64,000 nt of DNA from Paragorgia papillata (GCA_035771165.1 JAWNZC010000346.1:456001-520000); one strand, 5' to 3'; shown: positions 1 to 13,545, numbered from the stretch's first letter. The notes: generated by a model not told the origin, from the sequence alone. Numbers and translations are program-made.

Positions 1-880
1 ACATACGGTACGGTTTAACCACAATGGCTTGAACCATGTCCAACTTACTACTAAGAGCGTTTGTACCACGCCGACTGTGTTGTTGTTCCTACACTCTATT
101 CATTACTCTACAACGCACACGACAACTGGGAGTGTGGAGAATCTTGCTGTGGCGTCCAGTGTTGGAGACGAACAGCTCTTTAATAAAACATTGCTAGACT
201 ACACGTATAGATTCTACTAAATATGTGTGATAGATTACATGAATGATGGCATAAGCATGAAAACTATATACAAAGAAACAAACAAGCGCGATATTCATGC
301 AGACACAGCTAGTGACAAAATATACAAGTATACTGCAAGATAGGTGAAGAACTGGAAACACGGTAGCTATGCACTATTACACAATTGGCTGGCATCAGGA
401 AGGCCAGAAAAAACCTGTCTGATAAAAAACCCACATCTGGGAAAAACTTGACAGGAAATCTGGGTCGGGACCGAGATAACCAGCGCTGCTCCCCGAACAG
501 AGCGAACATGCAGTAATATACAAAGAAATAATATATAAAAAACAAACTATGTACAGAAATAGACCAAATTAAAATACAAGTTTGACGACCAACACTGTTA
601 ACCGAGTGACTTCTGCAACGTGGTACTGCTCCTTATATAAGTGCTCTACTGACCACGGGATCTGCCGCAGCATCCTCTTGGGAATACAGCTAGTGCCATA
701 ATGAATACACTTTCCTACTACACTACGTACCGTAGGAAAGTATTTATTGTCGAAAAAGACCAATATGGCGGTCATGACGTCAAATTCAAACTTTTACGCT
801 GTTTCAAGTGTAGCGTCTTTTGTTGTTGTACGCACGCGCAGCCTGGTCCGGATTGTTTGCTTTGTATTGTAGTTTTATTA

Positions 881-1126
881 GGCCCCGTTTACACTATTAC
901 GGTACGGTGGTGGTCCAGATTAGGGTGAGCGTTCTGTAACAAAAAAATCGTCTGTTTACACTATGACGGTACGGTAAATTTACCATAGCGTAGTGATTTG
1001 CAGCCGGACTGCTAAGCGTAGTGACTACGCTACGGAAAACCACTCCGGAATAGTGTAAACACAACAAAGAAACGTAGTGATTTTTCAACGGAAGATTGTC
1101 CGTACCGTAATAGTGTAAACGGGGCC
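881..1126. mobile_element. MITE with TTA target duplication
   Basis: Near-perfect terminal inverted repeats begin GGCCCCGTTTACACTATTAC, and TTA stands on both sides (878-880, 1127-1129). The inside repeats parts of the TIR (cactatgacggtacgg). The 3-bp TWA duplication is typical of PIF/Harbinger elements. It has no coding capacity. Confidence 0.85.
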
Positions 1127-1154
1127 TTACAGTTAGGGTTTTCGTAGGGAGGTG

Positions 1155-1647
1155 CAGAGTTGGAAAAAGTATTCAACCTTCCTCCGGATGGGTTTTTAAG
1201 TTTAGATAACCTTCCTCAAAATATATAGCGAGAATTTTGTGTTTTGCAACGTTCATAAATACTGCGTGACTTTTGCAGTACCTTGGTTTTCTAGGTTTTC
1301 CTAGGTAAGCTTGGCATACTACAATAGCTACGAATAACTGACCGCTGCTGACTGATAGCCTGCCAACTACCCTCGACTGCTGCGAAGATACAGACATCAC
1401 AGCAGACATCAGCGTACATGTCTCACACATGTAACTGCTGCCACTGCCAGTGCTGCATAATTGTTGGCCGGTTAGCCAATGTTTTGCTGCAAATCGCATT
1501 TCTTCTCGACACCTTGCTTGATCAATTGTAACTTTCTCAGATTACCGAATGTGTTGTTTCGCGTGTTTTCACTTTAAACCTTCCTCACTAAAGTAAACCT
1601 TCCTCCGGGTGGTACCCGCATACCGGCAGCTTTTTTTCCAACTCTGG
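1155..1647. mobile_element. Probable TIR element, imperfect ends
   Basis: CAGAGTTGGAAAAA at the left and its complement at the right enclose about 490 bases that also share the ccttcctccgg motif near each end. The target duplication is unclear. Confidence 0.35.
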
Positions 1648-1770
1648 GGAGGTGACCCAGGAAATCCCAGTTTGTATGAAGCCCGCTAGTATGTCAGGTT
1701 AGCGTATAAATGAGGCGTTGAACCCGTTAGTAGGCCACCAGGTTAGCGTATAAGCTATGCGGTAAACCCA

Positions 1771-2208
1771 CTGATCTCTATACTAACTGGATGGGCGGTC
1801 TAGAACAAATCGTCCTGCGAGGTTTGACCCCACCGGCAGCCATGTTGGTACACCCAAAAGATCCTCTCAACCAATCAAAATGCAGTAATTTTGTCATGCA
1901 TATTATAAATATAATTATTGTCTTAATACAAGATGGACGCCAGGGTCAGGAGTTGGGGGAGTGACATGGCCGAAATCTCAAATTCAGGCAGGATTTTAAG
2001 CACCAGAAATTGCATAATCATTGCAAAACCAACTTTGAAACTCGAGCTAGTTATCTGGACCAACCTGGTGGAATATTGCAGTCTTCGATCGAAGCAAATT
2101 AATTTTCTTTAGTTCATGTTGTTTTCGTTCTTCTGGGTGAACCAACATGGCCGCTGGTGGGGTCAACCGGTTGATCGTTCCCGCCTATCCAGTTAGTATA
2201 GAGATCAG
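1771..2208. mobile_element. Inverted-repeat element
   Basis: The ends CTGATCTCTATACTAACTGG and its complement bound 438 bases. Further inward, imperfect arms continue (ggttgaccccacc-type sequence with ccaacatgg). No ORF and no clear target duplication. Confidence 0.6.
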
Positions 2209-2365
2209 GGGTTAAACCCGCTCGTAGGGATTTCTGAAAGGTGATCACCAAAAATTTCTGCTTTGCTAACTGGCTGACTGTATTACGAGTCGTAAATTTG
2301 GCACCTATACGTGAAAAATTTCTCTTGACTCGTCACGCTTGGACAGGTTATTTCGCAACGATCAC

Positions 2366-3235
2366 TTATTTTTCACACCCCTCTTGCGTGAGACAAGTTG
2401 CAAGAATATAAACATTGCAAAGTGCAACCGCACTAAAATTCCTCATTTTTTGCAGTGAATAAAACTTATTCGGTTTAACTCTAGGCCAGGTGATCGACTT
2501 CTTGGTTCCTAGTAGCCGGCAATCAATTGCGTACTTCAAAACGAACTTTGAACTTCGTAACGAACTTCTGAACATTTTGGTGAAAAGTGACAAGTGAGTT
2601 ACTTAATTAATAGTTTTGCGTCATGTAATCTCCAAACCTTATTACAGGAGAATCGCAAAAATGGGACCATCTGTCACACACCGTACACATTAGCGCTCTC
2701 AGATCTCAATTCTAAAGTGTTTTGCAAATAGAATTATAGTCCGTTTCAGCTTGCTTTTGACATCCGATACGTATAATTGAAATGAACATTCCGAACCGTA
2801 CGTTGCAATGTTCCGAACTACGTTGCGAGGTAGATACAAATTTAAGTCGGCAATTTGTTTCTGCTTAACCAAGTATCTAAGGGGGCTTTCCATTTACACG
2901 GTTAGACCGGTCAGTCCAGTTAAATGGAACATGATTCGTTTGAGGCCTGGGATGGTCTGACTGGAAAATTTGGTCCTAATCAAAAGCAAATCCATTCTGG
3001 CCGGACTGACCGGTCTAACCTTGTCAATTGGAAAGCGCCCTAATATTATATTCCGTATACAACAAATAATCTTCTTCTCCGTGATTTTACCAAAGGAATT
3101 CAATTCAAAGCTTACTAAATTCGAACTTCACGACGAACTTCACAACGAACTTCGCGAACTTCCGTACCAAGTTCCCAACCTTCCAACGAGTGTTGACAAA
3201 CGAATTTCAAAAGCAAGCCGAAATGGACTATAACA
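2366..3235. repeat. Dispersed repeat family A, copy 1
   Basis: Long copy of a family marked by repeated gaacttcacgacgaac-like motifs and tccgtttcagcttgc. Related copies are at about 32990-33330 (inverted) and 33775-34090, with shorter relatives near 23.75, 34.25 and 41.9 kb. A MITE sits inside this copy at 2881-3040. It shows inverted ends but no coding capacity. Confidence 0.65.
2881..3040. mobile_element. MITE nested in repeat family A, TAA duplication
   Basis: TIRs GGGGGCTTTCC / GGAAAGCGCCC and a palindromic inside built around GGTTAGACCGGTCAGTCC. TAA flanks both ends (2878-2880, 3041-3043). The paralogous repeat at about 33901-33915 lacks it (aagtatctattatt), giving an empty site. Confidence 0.85.
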
Positions 3236-3330
3236 GACTGCTGAAATAAACGAATGTAAAGAATTTCAGACGTGCGGTGAAAGAAGAACAAAAAAAGAAC
3301 AAACTAGACAAACTAAGAATGTACAGTATA

Positions 3331-3478
3331 CAGTAAAAACCCGCTAACAAGAACCTACCACTATTAAGAACCTCAGGCTGAAATTAAGAATTTATTTATA
3401 TAAGAATATATAAGAATATAAGAACCTATCCGAGGCTGACTGGGTAAAATGTAGGTTCTTGTTAGCGGGTTTTTACTG
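3331..3478. mobile_element. MITE with TA duplication, CAGT ends
   Basis: TIRs CAGTAAAAACCCGCTAACAA and complement, flanked by TA on both sides; Tc1/mariner-pogo type by ends and target. It is 148 bases long and non-coding. Confidence 0.85.
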
Positions 3479-4142
3479 TATCAACAAAAATAAATGCCAT
3501 AAATTCTATAAGGCTGCAGGCTCTCTTTCACCTCCCGCCTCGCCTTAGCAGTTGGGGAGCCGGATATATGTCTACGAGTATAAATTGCTAGGACCACAAG
3601 CTGTGAAAGGAAGAGAAATTGTGAGAGCTGACAAGTGAACAAAAGGAAGCGAAATTGAGATGATACCAAAAGACGAAAGACATGCACATTGTATATCATT
3701 GGATAGGCAATGGTCTGAATGGACTGACTAGAAATAAAGAACAGCGTACGTGCTAAGCCAAAAATAACGATAGAACGAATAGACTGCGAGAAGGAAGATT
3801 TCAGAAGATATAATATCAATATAAATTTAGCATAAAAATAAATTCTGATTTCGGTAAACACTTCATTGCTTAATTAACGTTAATTAACTCTTAAGTAGTT
3901 TTTTCACTGTTAAAAATAATCTGAAAGTTTTAAATTTCTCCCGGTATATACAGCCAAATAGAAACGTCCACAAATGTCCAAACATATATGATATATAGTT
4001 TTCACAAATGAATTCGTATTTTTAAAACAAAACCTATACCAACGGATATTTACAAATGTAAATGATACTCTGTGACAATTGTTTTTCAAACCAAACAAAG
4101 TTTGCAACGAAAACAGTTTACGTTAAGAGTGAAAAGGTGATA

Positions 4143-4670
4143 ATGTATCAGTCAATTCCAGCTGTGCCCATCCCCCCCGCGGGCATTCACCATTTTTGCT
4201 AATCCCGGGGGTAGGGCTATCGCCAGAAGCACATAACCCGGGGGTCGGGATTTGGAACATTCCCACTTGCTATGCACTGTGGGAAAGTATATCTAATTCT
4301 CACCACAGGCAGCCCAAGCTCAAGTTGTGGCGGGCGCCGTGTAACAAATTCAGGTCTAAACCCCAAACGAAAACATGGATAAATCGCTTCAAATCAACTC
4401 AAGAAGCACACAAATAGAAGACAACAAATCATGAACTCAAGGTAACGCTATTTTACTGAAACATTTGTCGTATTTTAGCTCATTTAACGTCCGATTCACT
4501 TGGAGGTTTGAAACCTTATATTTCAAAGATATTTCTGTTACCCAGGGGTGGGGCCTTGGCAAACTATGACTTTCCTGGGATGGGGACATGGTCAATTTTT
4601 TCTCCAAAATGTCTAATGCCCGGGTGTTGGCCCGGGGGGGGATGGGTACAGTTGGTATTGACTGATACAT
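4143..4670. mobile_element. TIR element with ATGTATCAGTCAA ends
   Basis: ATGTATCAGTCAATTCCAG at the left matches the complement of the right end. G/C-rich sub-ends (catcccccc, gggcat) follow inward. A truncated relative with the same right end lies at 5660-5840. Confidence 0.7.
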
Positions 4671-5659
4671 AAACTGTCGAGAATAGTTTTAATAACGAAA
4701 TACTGAAGTTTCGAGCGGAGCTCTTCATTCGAGTAAAATGTGGTCTCTGCTCGAAACGTCAGTATTTTGTTATCAAACTGACTAATCTCCGTAGTTTACA
4801 ACCTTTTCACTTTGCTCTATCTAAAACACTGTCTCGGCACTCTATTTTTTACGTCAAAAAGAGCAAAACAAGACAAATTTCTAGTTGATACTAAAGTATT
4901 TCAACGTCATATAACTCAAATTATTTATACTATCTCACAATTGTTTTTAAAACAAAACGATGTTTACAAACAAAACAGTTGAAGTCAAAAGAGCAAGCCT
5001 GGGCGAATTTATAGTTCATATAGTAAAAGTAATTTAACGTCATAGCTATAATCAATCATTTGAATCGCTGATTGAGGGCGACGTTATACCCCGGCAATAA
5101 TTTCAAGTGGCTGCACGGTTGTGGCTGGTAGAAAAACAAGAGTCTCAAAATTAAAAGATCGTTGAAATATTAATGAGTCTTCCCAAGTTTCCATCTCAAC
5201 AGCTACATAGACAACTTTCATTGTAATAGCGACTAATTTAAATATTCTTCTATGTAATTTTAATAAGTGTGTCTCCAATTCAAAAGAATCTTTGCTTCAT
5301 AACGAGGCCAAAAAGTTCATTTAGATGCACATAAAAGGCACAGTGTCACCATGACGCAAAATTGAAAAACTTCGCGGACAAATTCAAGTTTACATGCATG
5401 ATTAAAATTATGGTGAATATCACACACATCAAAACTTGGACGAAATAGTCCGTAAGAAAACGCACTAATGACTTACTCTTTAACGTTTAAAGAATATTAT
5501 TCCTTTCCTTTGCACATGCACAAAGACGAATGACCAATTCCGGTAACATTTCACAAATGATTTTCATAGAAGTGTTTTCCGATTTGAACCATACAGTGAT
5601 ACAATGTTGCCCCTCACGGCAAATGATCCAAGGTTAGAACTTTTTAACGTGTTTAGCAG

Positions 5660-5840
5660 TATTTACAACCATGCATATCTTTCCCCGAGGTGGGGAATTT
5701 GCCACAGATTTTTGGCCCCACCACGGTGCATTTTCACCTACTTTTCATCCCCGCAGGGAATTAGCGCCATTTTTCGAAAAATTGCCAAATGCCCGGGGGT
5801 TGGCCTGGGGGGGTGGCACGCTTGGATTTGACTGATACAT
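5660..5840. mobile_element. Truncated relative of the ATGTATCAGTC element
   Basis: Carries aaatgcccggggg and the right end tttgactgatacat, plus internal ccgaggtggggaa-type inverted parts. The left end is lost. Confidence 0.5.
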
Positions 5841-6743
5841 TATCTAAATCTAAAATCACATATAGGTTATATATACCCTCTGACCCTGCAGCTATTTACA
5901 ACACTTAAAATATAAGCATCTCGACGTGCTTGAAGAAATTTGGCTACGCGTGAGATGGTATCACGTACTGTATATGATATACGTTGTTGAAAACTCAAGT
6001 ATACACTTGAGTTAATCCCACTGTACGCCTTCAATGTTATGGCTCATATGTCATATAATTTCTTGCTACTTTGTAAGTTGTTATGTGTTGTTTTTGCTTG
6101 GTGTTTTTGCTTGGTGTTTTTTACCCTTTCGGCTACTTGGCAAGCTCTTGATCGCAAAAGACAGCATACTGGGGGGTAAAGAGCAAGGATTAGACCCTTC
6201 GGCAACAAACATAAAGGTATTAAGCCTATACGGGAACTGTGCCAGCCCGGAAAAGGCTTTGGCAAGTTCACTCACTCACGGTCAGCTACTTTGTAGTATA
6301 GAGGCTTAGAGCAATTGTTCAGTTTGTCAACAACGTCGGGTGTTTTTGGCTCGATAGCATCTCACTTGTAAATTGTAATCTGGTTTGATGAAATGAGATG
6401 GAAATTTTCCCACGTGAAAACTCTTGTCAGTTCGCCCGTCCTCGTACACCCACCATCTTGTGGCTTCGAGTCTTCGAATCACAAGCAATTATGTTGCATG
6501 GGTAAAGAGTGTGGGCACTATTTTAAAAACGTACTCACAACCACCGTATAATTCATAAAAATGGACGCTGGTTTATATTATTTTATATGAAACTCTACGG
6601 TCTGAACGCGCGGTGCTTAATTTGAGTCAATTTGTCGAGTACAGCAAAAAAAGTTGTGTTCATATAAGTTAGTGTGCGTGCATTTACTTTAATTGTCCAC
6701 TCCAATACGACACGACTCTTTGATGATCAACTGGCATTTTGTA

Positions 6744-6990
6744 CTCTATTTAACTATTGTATTGTATTGTATTGTATTGTATTGTATTGTATTGTATTGT
6801 ATTGTATTGTATTGTATTGTATTGTATTGTATTGTATTGTATTGTCTGTAATGTACATTCCAAACAAGTCGTTAACATTCTTCGTAATTTTCTACTCTAT
6901 TCAACTATTGTATTGTATTGTATTGTATTGTATTGTATTGTATTGTATTGTATTGTATTGTATTGTATTGTATTGTATTGTATTGTATTA
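6744..6990. repeat. (ATTGT)n pentanucleotide, two blocks
   Basis: ATTGT runs at about 6755-6845 and 6907-6987. Both blocks are preceded by a ctctatt(t/c)aact motif, and the spacer between them (gtaatgtacattccaaac) recurs at 7263-7300, which points to local segmental duplication. The long open frames here are products of the repeat. Confidence 0.95.
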
Positions 6991-7345
6991 CAGTGTGTAT
7001 AAAAAAAACGGAACCCTTAGAAAATGAATTAGTATTCTTTTAAAACAACCTATTGACTATTGTAGTAGTTTGAAAGCCCTAAAAGCGCTGCGTTATAAAT
7101 TAATCAGCACATAAGTTAAACAGGAAGAGAAAAAGCTTTTTAAGCTTGCATACACTTCAAGTTATCTTAATTTCCCAGGTGTATAAGACCGTGTTTTTTA
7201 CGCATCCGTGGCTCAGGTTGTTTGAACAAAATCATGGGTCCGTGGGTTTTTTTTATACACACTGTAATGTACATTCCAAACCAGTCGTTAACATTCTTCG
7301 TGCATACCAAACAAACTTGCCCAGCGCTGTGACAACCAATTCTAA

Positions 7346-7558
7346 GGCCCCAGTTACACGATACCGGATTACTCTCGTGCCAGATTCCTTTTCGTACAGG
7401 TTAGGCGTTCTAGTTACACGAGAACATGGCAATCTGGTGCGTGCCATCGTGGGAAAATCACTCCGCTTTGGAGGTGATATGAAAAGTAATCCGACACGTT
7501 CCGGTCGCCGTATAACAAATCCGGCACGAGAGTAATCCGGTATCGTGTAACTGGAGCC
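7346..7558. mobile_element. MITE with TAA duplication
   Basis: TIRs GGCCCCAGTTACACGATACC / complement of GGTATCGTGTAACTGGAGCC, extending over about 40 bases. TAA is on both sides (7343-7345, 7559-7561). Confidence 0.85.
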
Positions 7559-7599
7559 TAACTAAACAGTAAACATATACAACGGCATTTACACCCTAA

Positions 7600-7966
7600 A
7601 GTCCCGCACAGACGACCAAGTTTTCCTTGACAAGTTCCTTGGTAACTTTCCTTGCTCGTGTGTAAGATGAACAATTTTTTCCCCAAACATTTCCCTTGAC
7701 AATTTATAATTGCTCGTGTGTGCGGTTGGACAAGTTTTCCTTGACGGCAATGATCGCGTAATAAGCTTCGGAGATGATCTTGTCAAGTTTTCCTTGACGA
7801 CTATACACACGAACAATTTTCCTTGCATTTCAAAAGCTGGCATGACCAGCTTTTGAACAAGGCATCTCGTCAAGGGAAAACTTGTCAATTTGTGTCGTAC
7901 ACACGAACAAATAAAACTTGTCAAGGAAAAACTTGTCAAGGAAAACTTGGTCGTCTGTGCGGGGCT
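7600..7966. mobile_element. MITE with TAA duplication, direct neighbour of the previous one
   Basis: TIRs AGTCCCGCACAGACGACC / complement AGCCCCGCACAGACGACC. The inside is built from repeats of caagttttccttgac in both orientations. TAA flanks at 7597-7599 and 7967-7969. Confidence 0.85.
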
Positions 7967-8067
7967 TAACTGTCTTCGTTGGCAAAAATTTCTAATATAT
8001 TTGTCTTTCGCTTCAAGAAAACGTGCGTGCCAGTTTTTGGCCGAGTCGCCCGATTGCTTCAACTATA

Positions 8068-8444
8068 GGGGGTGTTTACATGAGGCCGGCCTGAACTCGG
8101 ACCGGCCTGAATTTTGCATTTCAGTTTTTGTTTACATGAGGCCGGTCTTGAAACTATATAGGCTTGGTTTCGCACGATTTGTCATTTGCCTTACGGCTCG
8201 TGACCGCCGGAGAATCATTATTTTATGTGGATTTGACACCAATCTCATTTAAAACAACGTATTGAGTTTGAGAGATGAAAGTGCTTCAGTTCGGTCTACT
8301 GGTCTAGCATGCAGGCGAGCTGAGATTAGGCCGGCGTGAACTGAATCTCAGGCCGGACTCATGAAAACGATGTATAGTAAAAACACTACAACCGAGCTAA
8401 AGTCAGTCCGGCCTGAGTTCGGGCAGGCCTCGTGTAAACACCCC
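8068..8444. mobile_element. MITE, TA-flanked, GGGGGTGTTTACATGAGG ends
   Basis: TIRs GGGGGTGTTTACATGAGGCC / complement of the right end, with internal gccggcctgaactc repeats in both orientations. Flanks are TA (8066-8067, 8445-8446); a 3-bp duplication is imperfect. Confidence 0.8.
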
Positions 8445-9178
8445 TAACAGTACAAATTGAGAGGAAAAGGAACGTACAATTGTATAAAGGTCCTTGCTAT
8501 TATTATATACTAATTGGTTGTTGCTGCTGAATGCTGAGTAGGTATAATCAAACATACTAAACGTGAATCGGATATATAAACATGCCAAAAATGTACTATA
8601 CACAAGTATGCAGGCAAGTTTGTATTAACATTGATTAATAACTACAGCAACCCAGTTCCCTCGCTTAAGCTTACGGCTTGAACTATCGTTGCAGTTGGGC
8701 TTGGCTTCAAAACATGAGAAAAATCCCACAAAACCAGCTGCCCTTTTCCGGCTTTTGGTGCGTGTATTAGGTCTCTGATGAACCACTGAACCTTGCAATT
8801 GAACGGCCTTCGCACTAACTTCGCGAAGACGATAGTCCTCCTCTTTCTTCCTGACAAAACAGTCGCTGTGCTGTGGACGCATCTCTATGTGGCAGGGTTA
8901 TCCCTATCCCCCGAGATATCTCGGTGTTAATTTGTTTCCATGTTAAAAAAGTAAACTAAACCGGTCATGATTTAGGGGCAGACAATACCTGCACTAGTGG
9001 TTTTCAAAGAACGAGGCAACACAATAGAATACAATAGAAACAATAAAACGGAATACAATAGAATACAATAGACAATATACTCTAAAAATAGTAAATGCCC
9101 CTAAATCGTGACTCATATATACGTCTCCGCACGCAACCAACAAAGTCCACTCTGAATGTGTGTTAGTTTAAATATGTA

Positions 9179-9330
9179 CAGTGGAACCCCGCCGTATGAC
9201 CCCCTCGTTATTACGACCACTTTTTTCCTGGCTTGAATACATTCTAAGTAGTGTAATACTCCCCCGGCGTTAATACGAGCACATTTTTTTTGGCCCGGCC
9301 GACGGTGGTCGTATTAACGAGGTTCCACTG
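9179..9330. mobile_element. pogo-like MITE with TA duplication
   Basis: Ends CAGTGGAACCCCG / CAGTGGAACCTCG, TA on both sides. The inside has cgttattacgacc-type sub-ends. CAGT termini and a TA target fit Tc1/mariner-pogo. Confidence 0.85.
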
Positions 9331-9734
9331 TAAATGTTATTTCCAACCCACGACCTTCGGACCCAAGATTGCGGGATCCCACCTTGACCTATAGGAACAC
9401 AGCTACATAGGCCAACTGTAACCACAAGTCTGCAGTGTTTATGCCGTGAAGAACTAATTAATTTGGCTTTCACACATCAACAGTATACGCCGTCCATTTA
9501 AACAACTTTGGCGCACTGAACTTGGCACAGAGTCGTGGGAATATCGTCACCGTAACACACAACACCCACCCACCCACAGAGATCAGCTGTTCTTTCGAGC
9601 TAATGTTCCGACTTTTACACAAACACAGATTTGTGTTTCAACTGACACCGAATTGTGCTAACTTGGCAGCTCGGGTTATCAAATCAAATCATTGACAAAT
9701 CAGAATTTGTACCGGCATGAGGGAAGGAGAACCG

Positions 9735-9882
9735 GAGGCTAATTATACTTACTTGCAGCCGGTAAGCAAATTGCGAAGACCACAGATCAACGTGGTCGGG
9801 TGGAAGGCATATCAAAAATGCTCTCGCGACCACCATATACGACACATCAGACCACAGCTAAGATTTTAGTGTTGACTTAACG
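9735..9882 (-). mobile_element. Truncated fragment of the same SINE body
   Basis: Contains gcagccggtaagcaaattgc, agatcaacgtgg, atacgacaca and cacagctaagat in the same order as 59595-59715. The 5S-like head is absent. This is a dead fragment. Confidence 0.6.
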
Positions 9883-10152
9883 TACCCTTGTCCCAGCACT
9901 GAGCTAGAACGAACCGACTCCTGCCTGAGCTGGCTAAAACCGGTCCTTTTATTACTTTAAATTTACTCTCTCTCTCTAATGCGAGATGATTTTACTCGTC
10001 AAAGGGAGCTGAGAACCCCTAGACATCCTAGGCAGCAATGGGTTAATATAAGTGACTAACCCATTCCTGCCTGAGCGGCTGAGCCAGCTAAAAACGGCGG
10101 CCCCCTTCTTAATATTGTTTTACTCTGTCCAACGCCAGTCAGGCAATGTTAA

Positions 10153-10575
10153 GGCCTGGCCAAACGCTTTCAACATTTCATTCAACATCGTTCAACATTG
10201 TTGAATTTAACATGTTGAAAGCGTTTGGCCACCCCTCTTGAATGATGTCGAACGTTGTTGAATGGTGTTGAACGAAATTTGAACATGTTCAAATTTTCGT
10301 TCAACACGCGTTCAACATTTCTATTGTTCTCAAAATGTTGAAAGGTGTTGAACGCATTTGGCCACATTTCATTCAACTTTGTTGAACAGAGACATGCGCC
10401 ATGCGGGATATTGTCGATTCCAGCTTTTGTGGTAGCCCGCGTTCAATTAATTGTCATTCATGAATGTTGAACGAGGTTGAATTCATTTGGCCACTCGTGC
10501 TTTCAACATTGTTCAACAATGTTGAATGATGTTGAATGCCATGTTGAATGCGATGTTGAAAGCGTTTGGCCAGGC
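10153..10575. mobile_element. Foldback MITE family C, copy 1
   Basis: Ends GGCCTGGCCAAACGCTTTC and complement. The inside is dense with cattcaacatcgttcaac in both orientations plus a unique core (gccatgcgggatattgtcg). It is nearly identical to 36911-37340, and shorter relatives are at 35531-35763 and about 37925-38105. Non-coding. Confidence 0.85.
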
Positions 10576-11646
10576 TCAAGGGAGAACCCTCAGATATCCT
10601 ATGCAGCAATGGGTTAACAAGTGACCATAATAACCCTTTCCTACCTGAGCTAGCTAAAAAAGACCCTTTTATCGTTTTACTAACGCCAAACGATTTTACT
10701 CGGCGCGTCAAAGGAAGATATATAGATATCCTTATATATAGACATCCTTGACAGCAATGCAGGATAAATTAACAAACTCAATAAGCTATACAGCTTAAAT
10801 CTAGAGTTCATTATAAATACACAGTTCTATTTATTCTGATAAACTTATAGTTTAACACTTACAGTTTTTGGTCGTTCACAATGTAGGTCTACCCCAGTTT
10901 CACGGCGTTTTCAAATCCACTGATATCACTAGCCAACCTCTCTGCTCGAGAACTCGGCTGTCACTGACAATAACAAGGCATGTCTTGGTGTTTTGAGTAG
11001 CACCTATGCGAAACCAAAGCGGAAAACAAGCGTAAGCAGCAGCCAGCAGCGTATTTAACATCCATCCATGTGGGGGGCGTTAATTTATTTCGTGTCATTC
11101 CAATCCATAGCCAGTTTATTTCTTCGTTTATTTTATCATTATAACCAAAGGTCATTCACATTCTTTCTGGATCACGCCGTTTCTTCGCTCTCTTTTATTA
11201 TAAAAATATTGAAAGAAACCAGACAACTTATCCGACAATCACTTTCAAATTAACATCACAATATATCTACTCCGAAATCCAATGTCGTTAAGAGAGAATG
11301 TAATTGTTTTCTCAAATAGAAGAATTTTAAATATTTAAAAAACTTTCCTAATTCATGAAAAATTGATCAGTATATATTTCGTAAACTATTTGTAATTGCT
11401 TCTTGAGCCTCGGGTTTAAGAAATGGCTTCTGACGACTTAGCTTTTAGTGTGGTGTAGAGAAAGTCGGTGTTAGATTTTATAGTTTAGACAATTCATGCT
11501 AAATATACAATTTTTACTCAAAAAGTAATCTCGTGATAAGTATATATAAGAGCCCAGCATATAAAACTGGAAGCCCAAGGAGAGGCAGTATACAATATAA
11601 CTGTTTATATATTAAGTTAACTTCTTATATTTATTTATATCTATAA

Positions 11647-11748
11647 ATGTATATGTATATGTATATTGTATATGTATATGTATATGTATATTGTATATGT
11701 ATATGTATATGTATATTGTATATGTATATGTATATTGTATATGTATAT

Positions 11749-11779
<31 letters not shown>

Positions 11780-11817
11780 TGTATATGTATATTGTATATG
11801 TATATGTATATGTATAT

Positions 11818-11854
<37 letters not shown>

Positions 11855-11892
11855 TGTATATGTATATGTATATTGTATATGTATATGTATAT

Positions 11893-11923
<31 letters not shown>

Positions 11924-12113
11924 TGTATATGTATATTGTATATGTATATGTATATGTATATTGTATATGTATATGTATATGTATATTGTATATGTATATT
12001 GTATATGTATATGTATATTGTATATGTATATGTATATTGTATATGTATATGTATATGTATAGGTATATGTATATGTATATGTATATGTATATATTGTATA
12101 TGTATATGTATAT

Positions 12114-12175
<62 letters not shown>

Positions 12176-12188
12176 TGTATATGTATAT

Positions 12189-12262
<74 letters not shown>

Positions 12263-12287
12263 TGTATATGTATATGTATATGTATAT

Positions 12288-12318
<31 letters not shown>

Positions 12319-12409
12319 TGTATATGTATATTGTATATGTATATGTATATGTATATTGTATATGTATATGTATATGTATATTGTATATGTATATGTATAT
12401 TGTATATGT
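11647..12409. repeat. (TATATG)n hexanucleotide microsatellite, block 1
   Basis: About 760 bases of atgtat units interrupted irregularly by ttgtat variants. Long Met-Tyr/Ile-Val frames in it are artefacts of the repeat. Confidence 0.98.
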
Positions 12410-12410
12410 A

Positions 12411-12512
12411 CTATTTACAGAATGAGTGGCCGTTCTGTATCGGGGTATACAGACACGAGGCGAAGCCGAGTGCCTGTATCCCGATACAGAACGGACACGA
12501 ATTCTGTAAATG
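12411..12512. repeat. Palindrome between the two hexanucleotide blocks
   Basis: The arms atttacagaat and ccgttctgtatcggg(g)ta recur inverted on the right, around a gaggcgaagccga loop. It forms a stem of about 40 bp. A later fragment (cgtatacagacactc near 12640) resembles part of an arm. Confidence 0.8.
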
Positions 12513-12700
12513 ACTTCTAAAACGATCCGATTTGGTTAGTTCATTGGCGTAGTAATTTTTCTAAAAAAACGTTGTCTAAGTCGAGAAAATCAAAGCTAAA
12601 ACTTATGTAAATCAAGAGGAATCTGTATCACGTATACAGACACTCATTAAACATGGATTTTCTTTGTGTTTTCCTCATGAATTATTAATGAGTTTTAGAA

Positions 12701-13130
<430 letters not shown>

Positions 13131-13359
13131 CATGTTACAGAGACCGCTAAATTACAAACGCAATAAAACTAAATATTCTTAAATATTTAAATACAAATCA
13201 AGCTAACCAAAAAAGGCAAGAATAAAATACGTTTACAAAACAGTGATTAAAATTTAAAAGGTGAGAGAAGAGGAAGATTTGATAAACAATTAGCGACAGA
13301 CAAAAATCAACAGCTATATATAGCTTATGATTTATCCGACGTAAAATGTAGTTTTGACC

Positions 13360-13545
13360 ATGGATAGTAAAAAGTCCTTTTACAATCCATATTTTGACGT
13401 AGGCGTCGTGGCCTCCAAGGCCCCATACAACCGTGTTGTAGTCGAGTCCACCTCATCATGCAAGTCCACGTCTGAATCTGAACTATTCAAGTCCGAGTCC
13501 GCCAGTACAATTTCAGTTACAACTAGCGCAACAGCCAAATACACA
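13360..13545 (+). CDS. Possible first coding exon, product unknown
   Basis: An ATG in a good Kozak context (gaccATGG) opens 62 codons beginning MDSKKSFYNPYFDVGVVASK, followed by a serine/threonine-rich stretch (STSSCKSTSESELFKSESAS), and runs into a strong donor (aca|gtgagt) at 13545/13546, phase 0. No downstream exon could be matched, and the following 400 bases are degenerate tandem repeats. It could be a real 5' exon of a gene with a long first intron, or a chance frame. No family is recognised. Confidence 0.25.
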
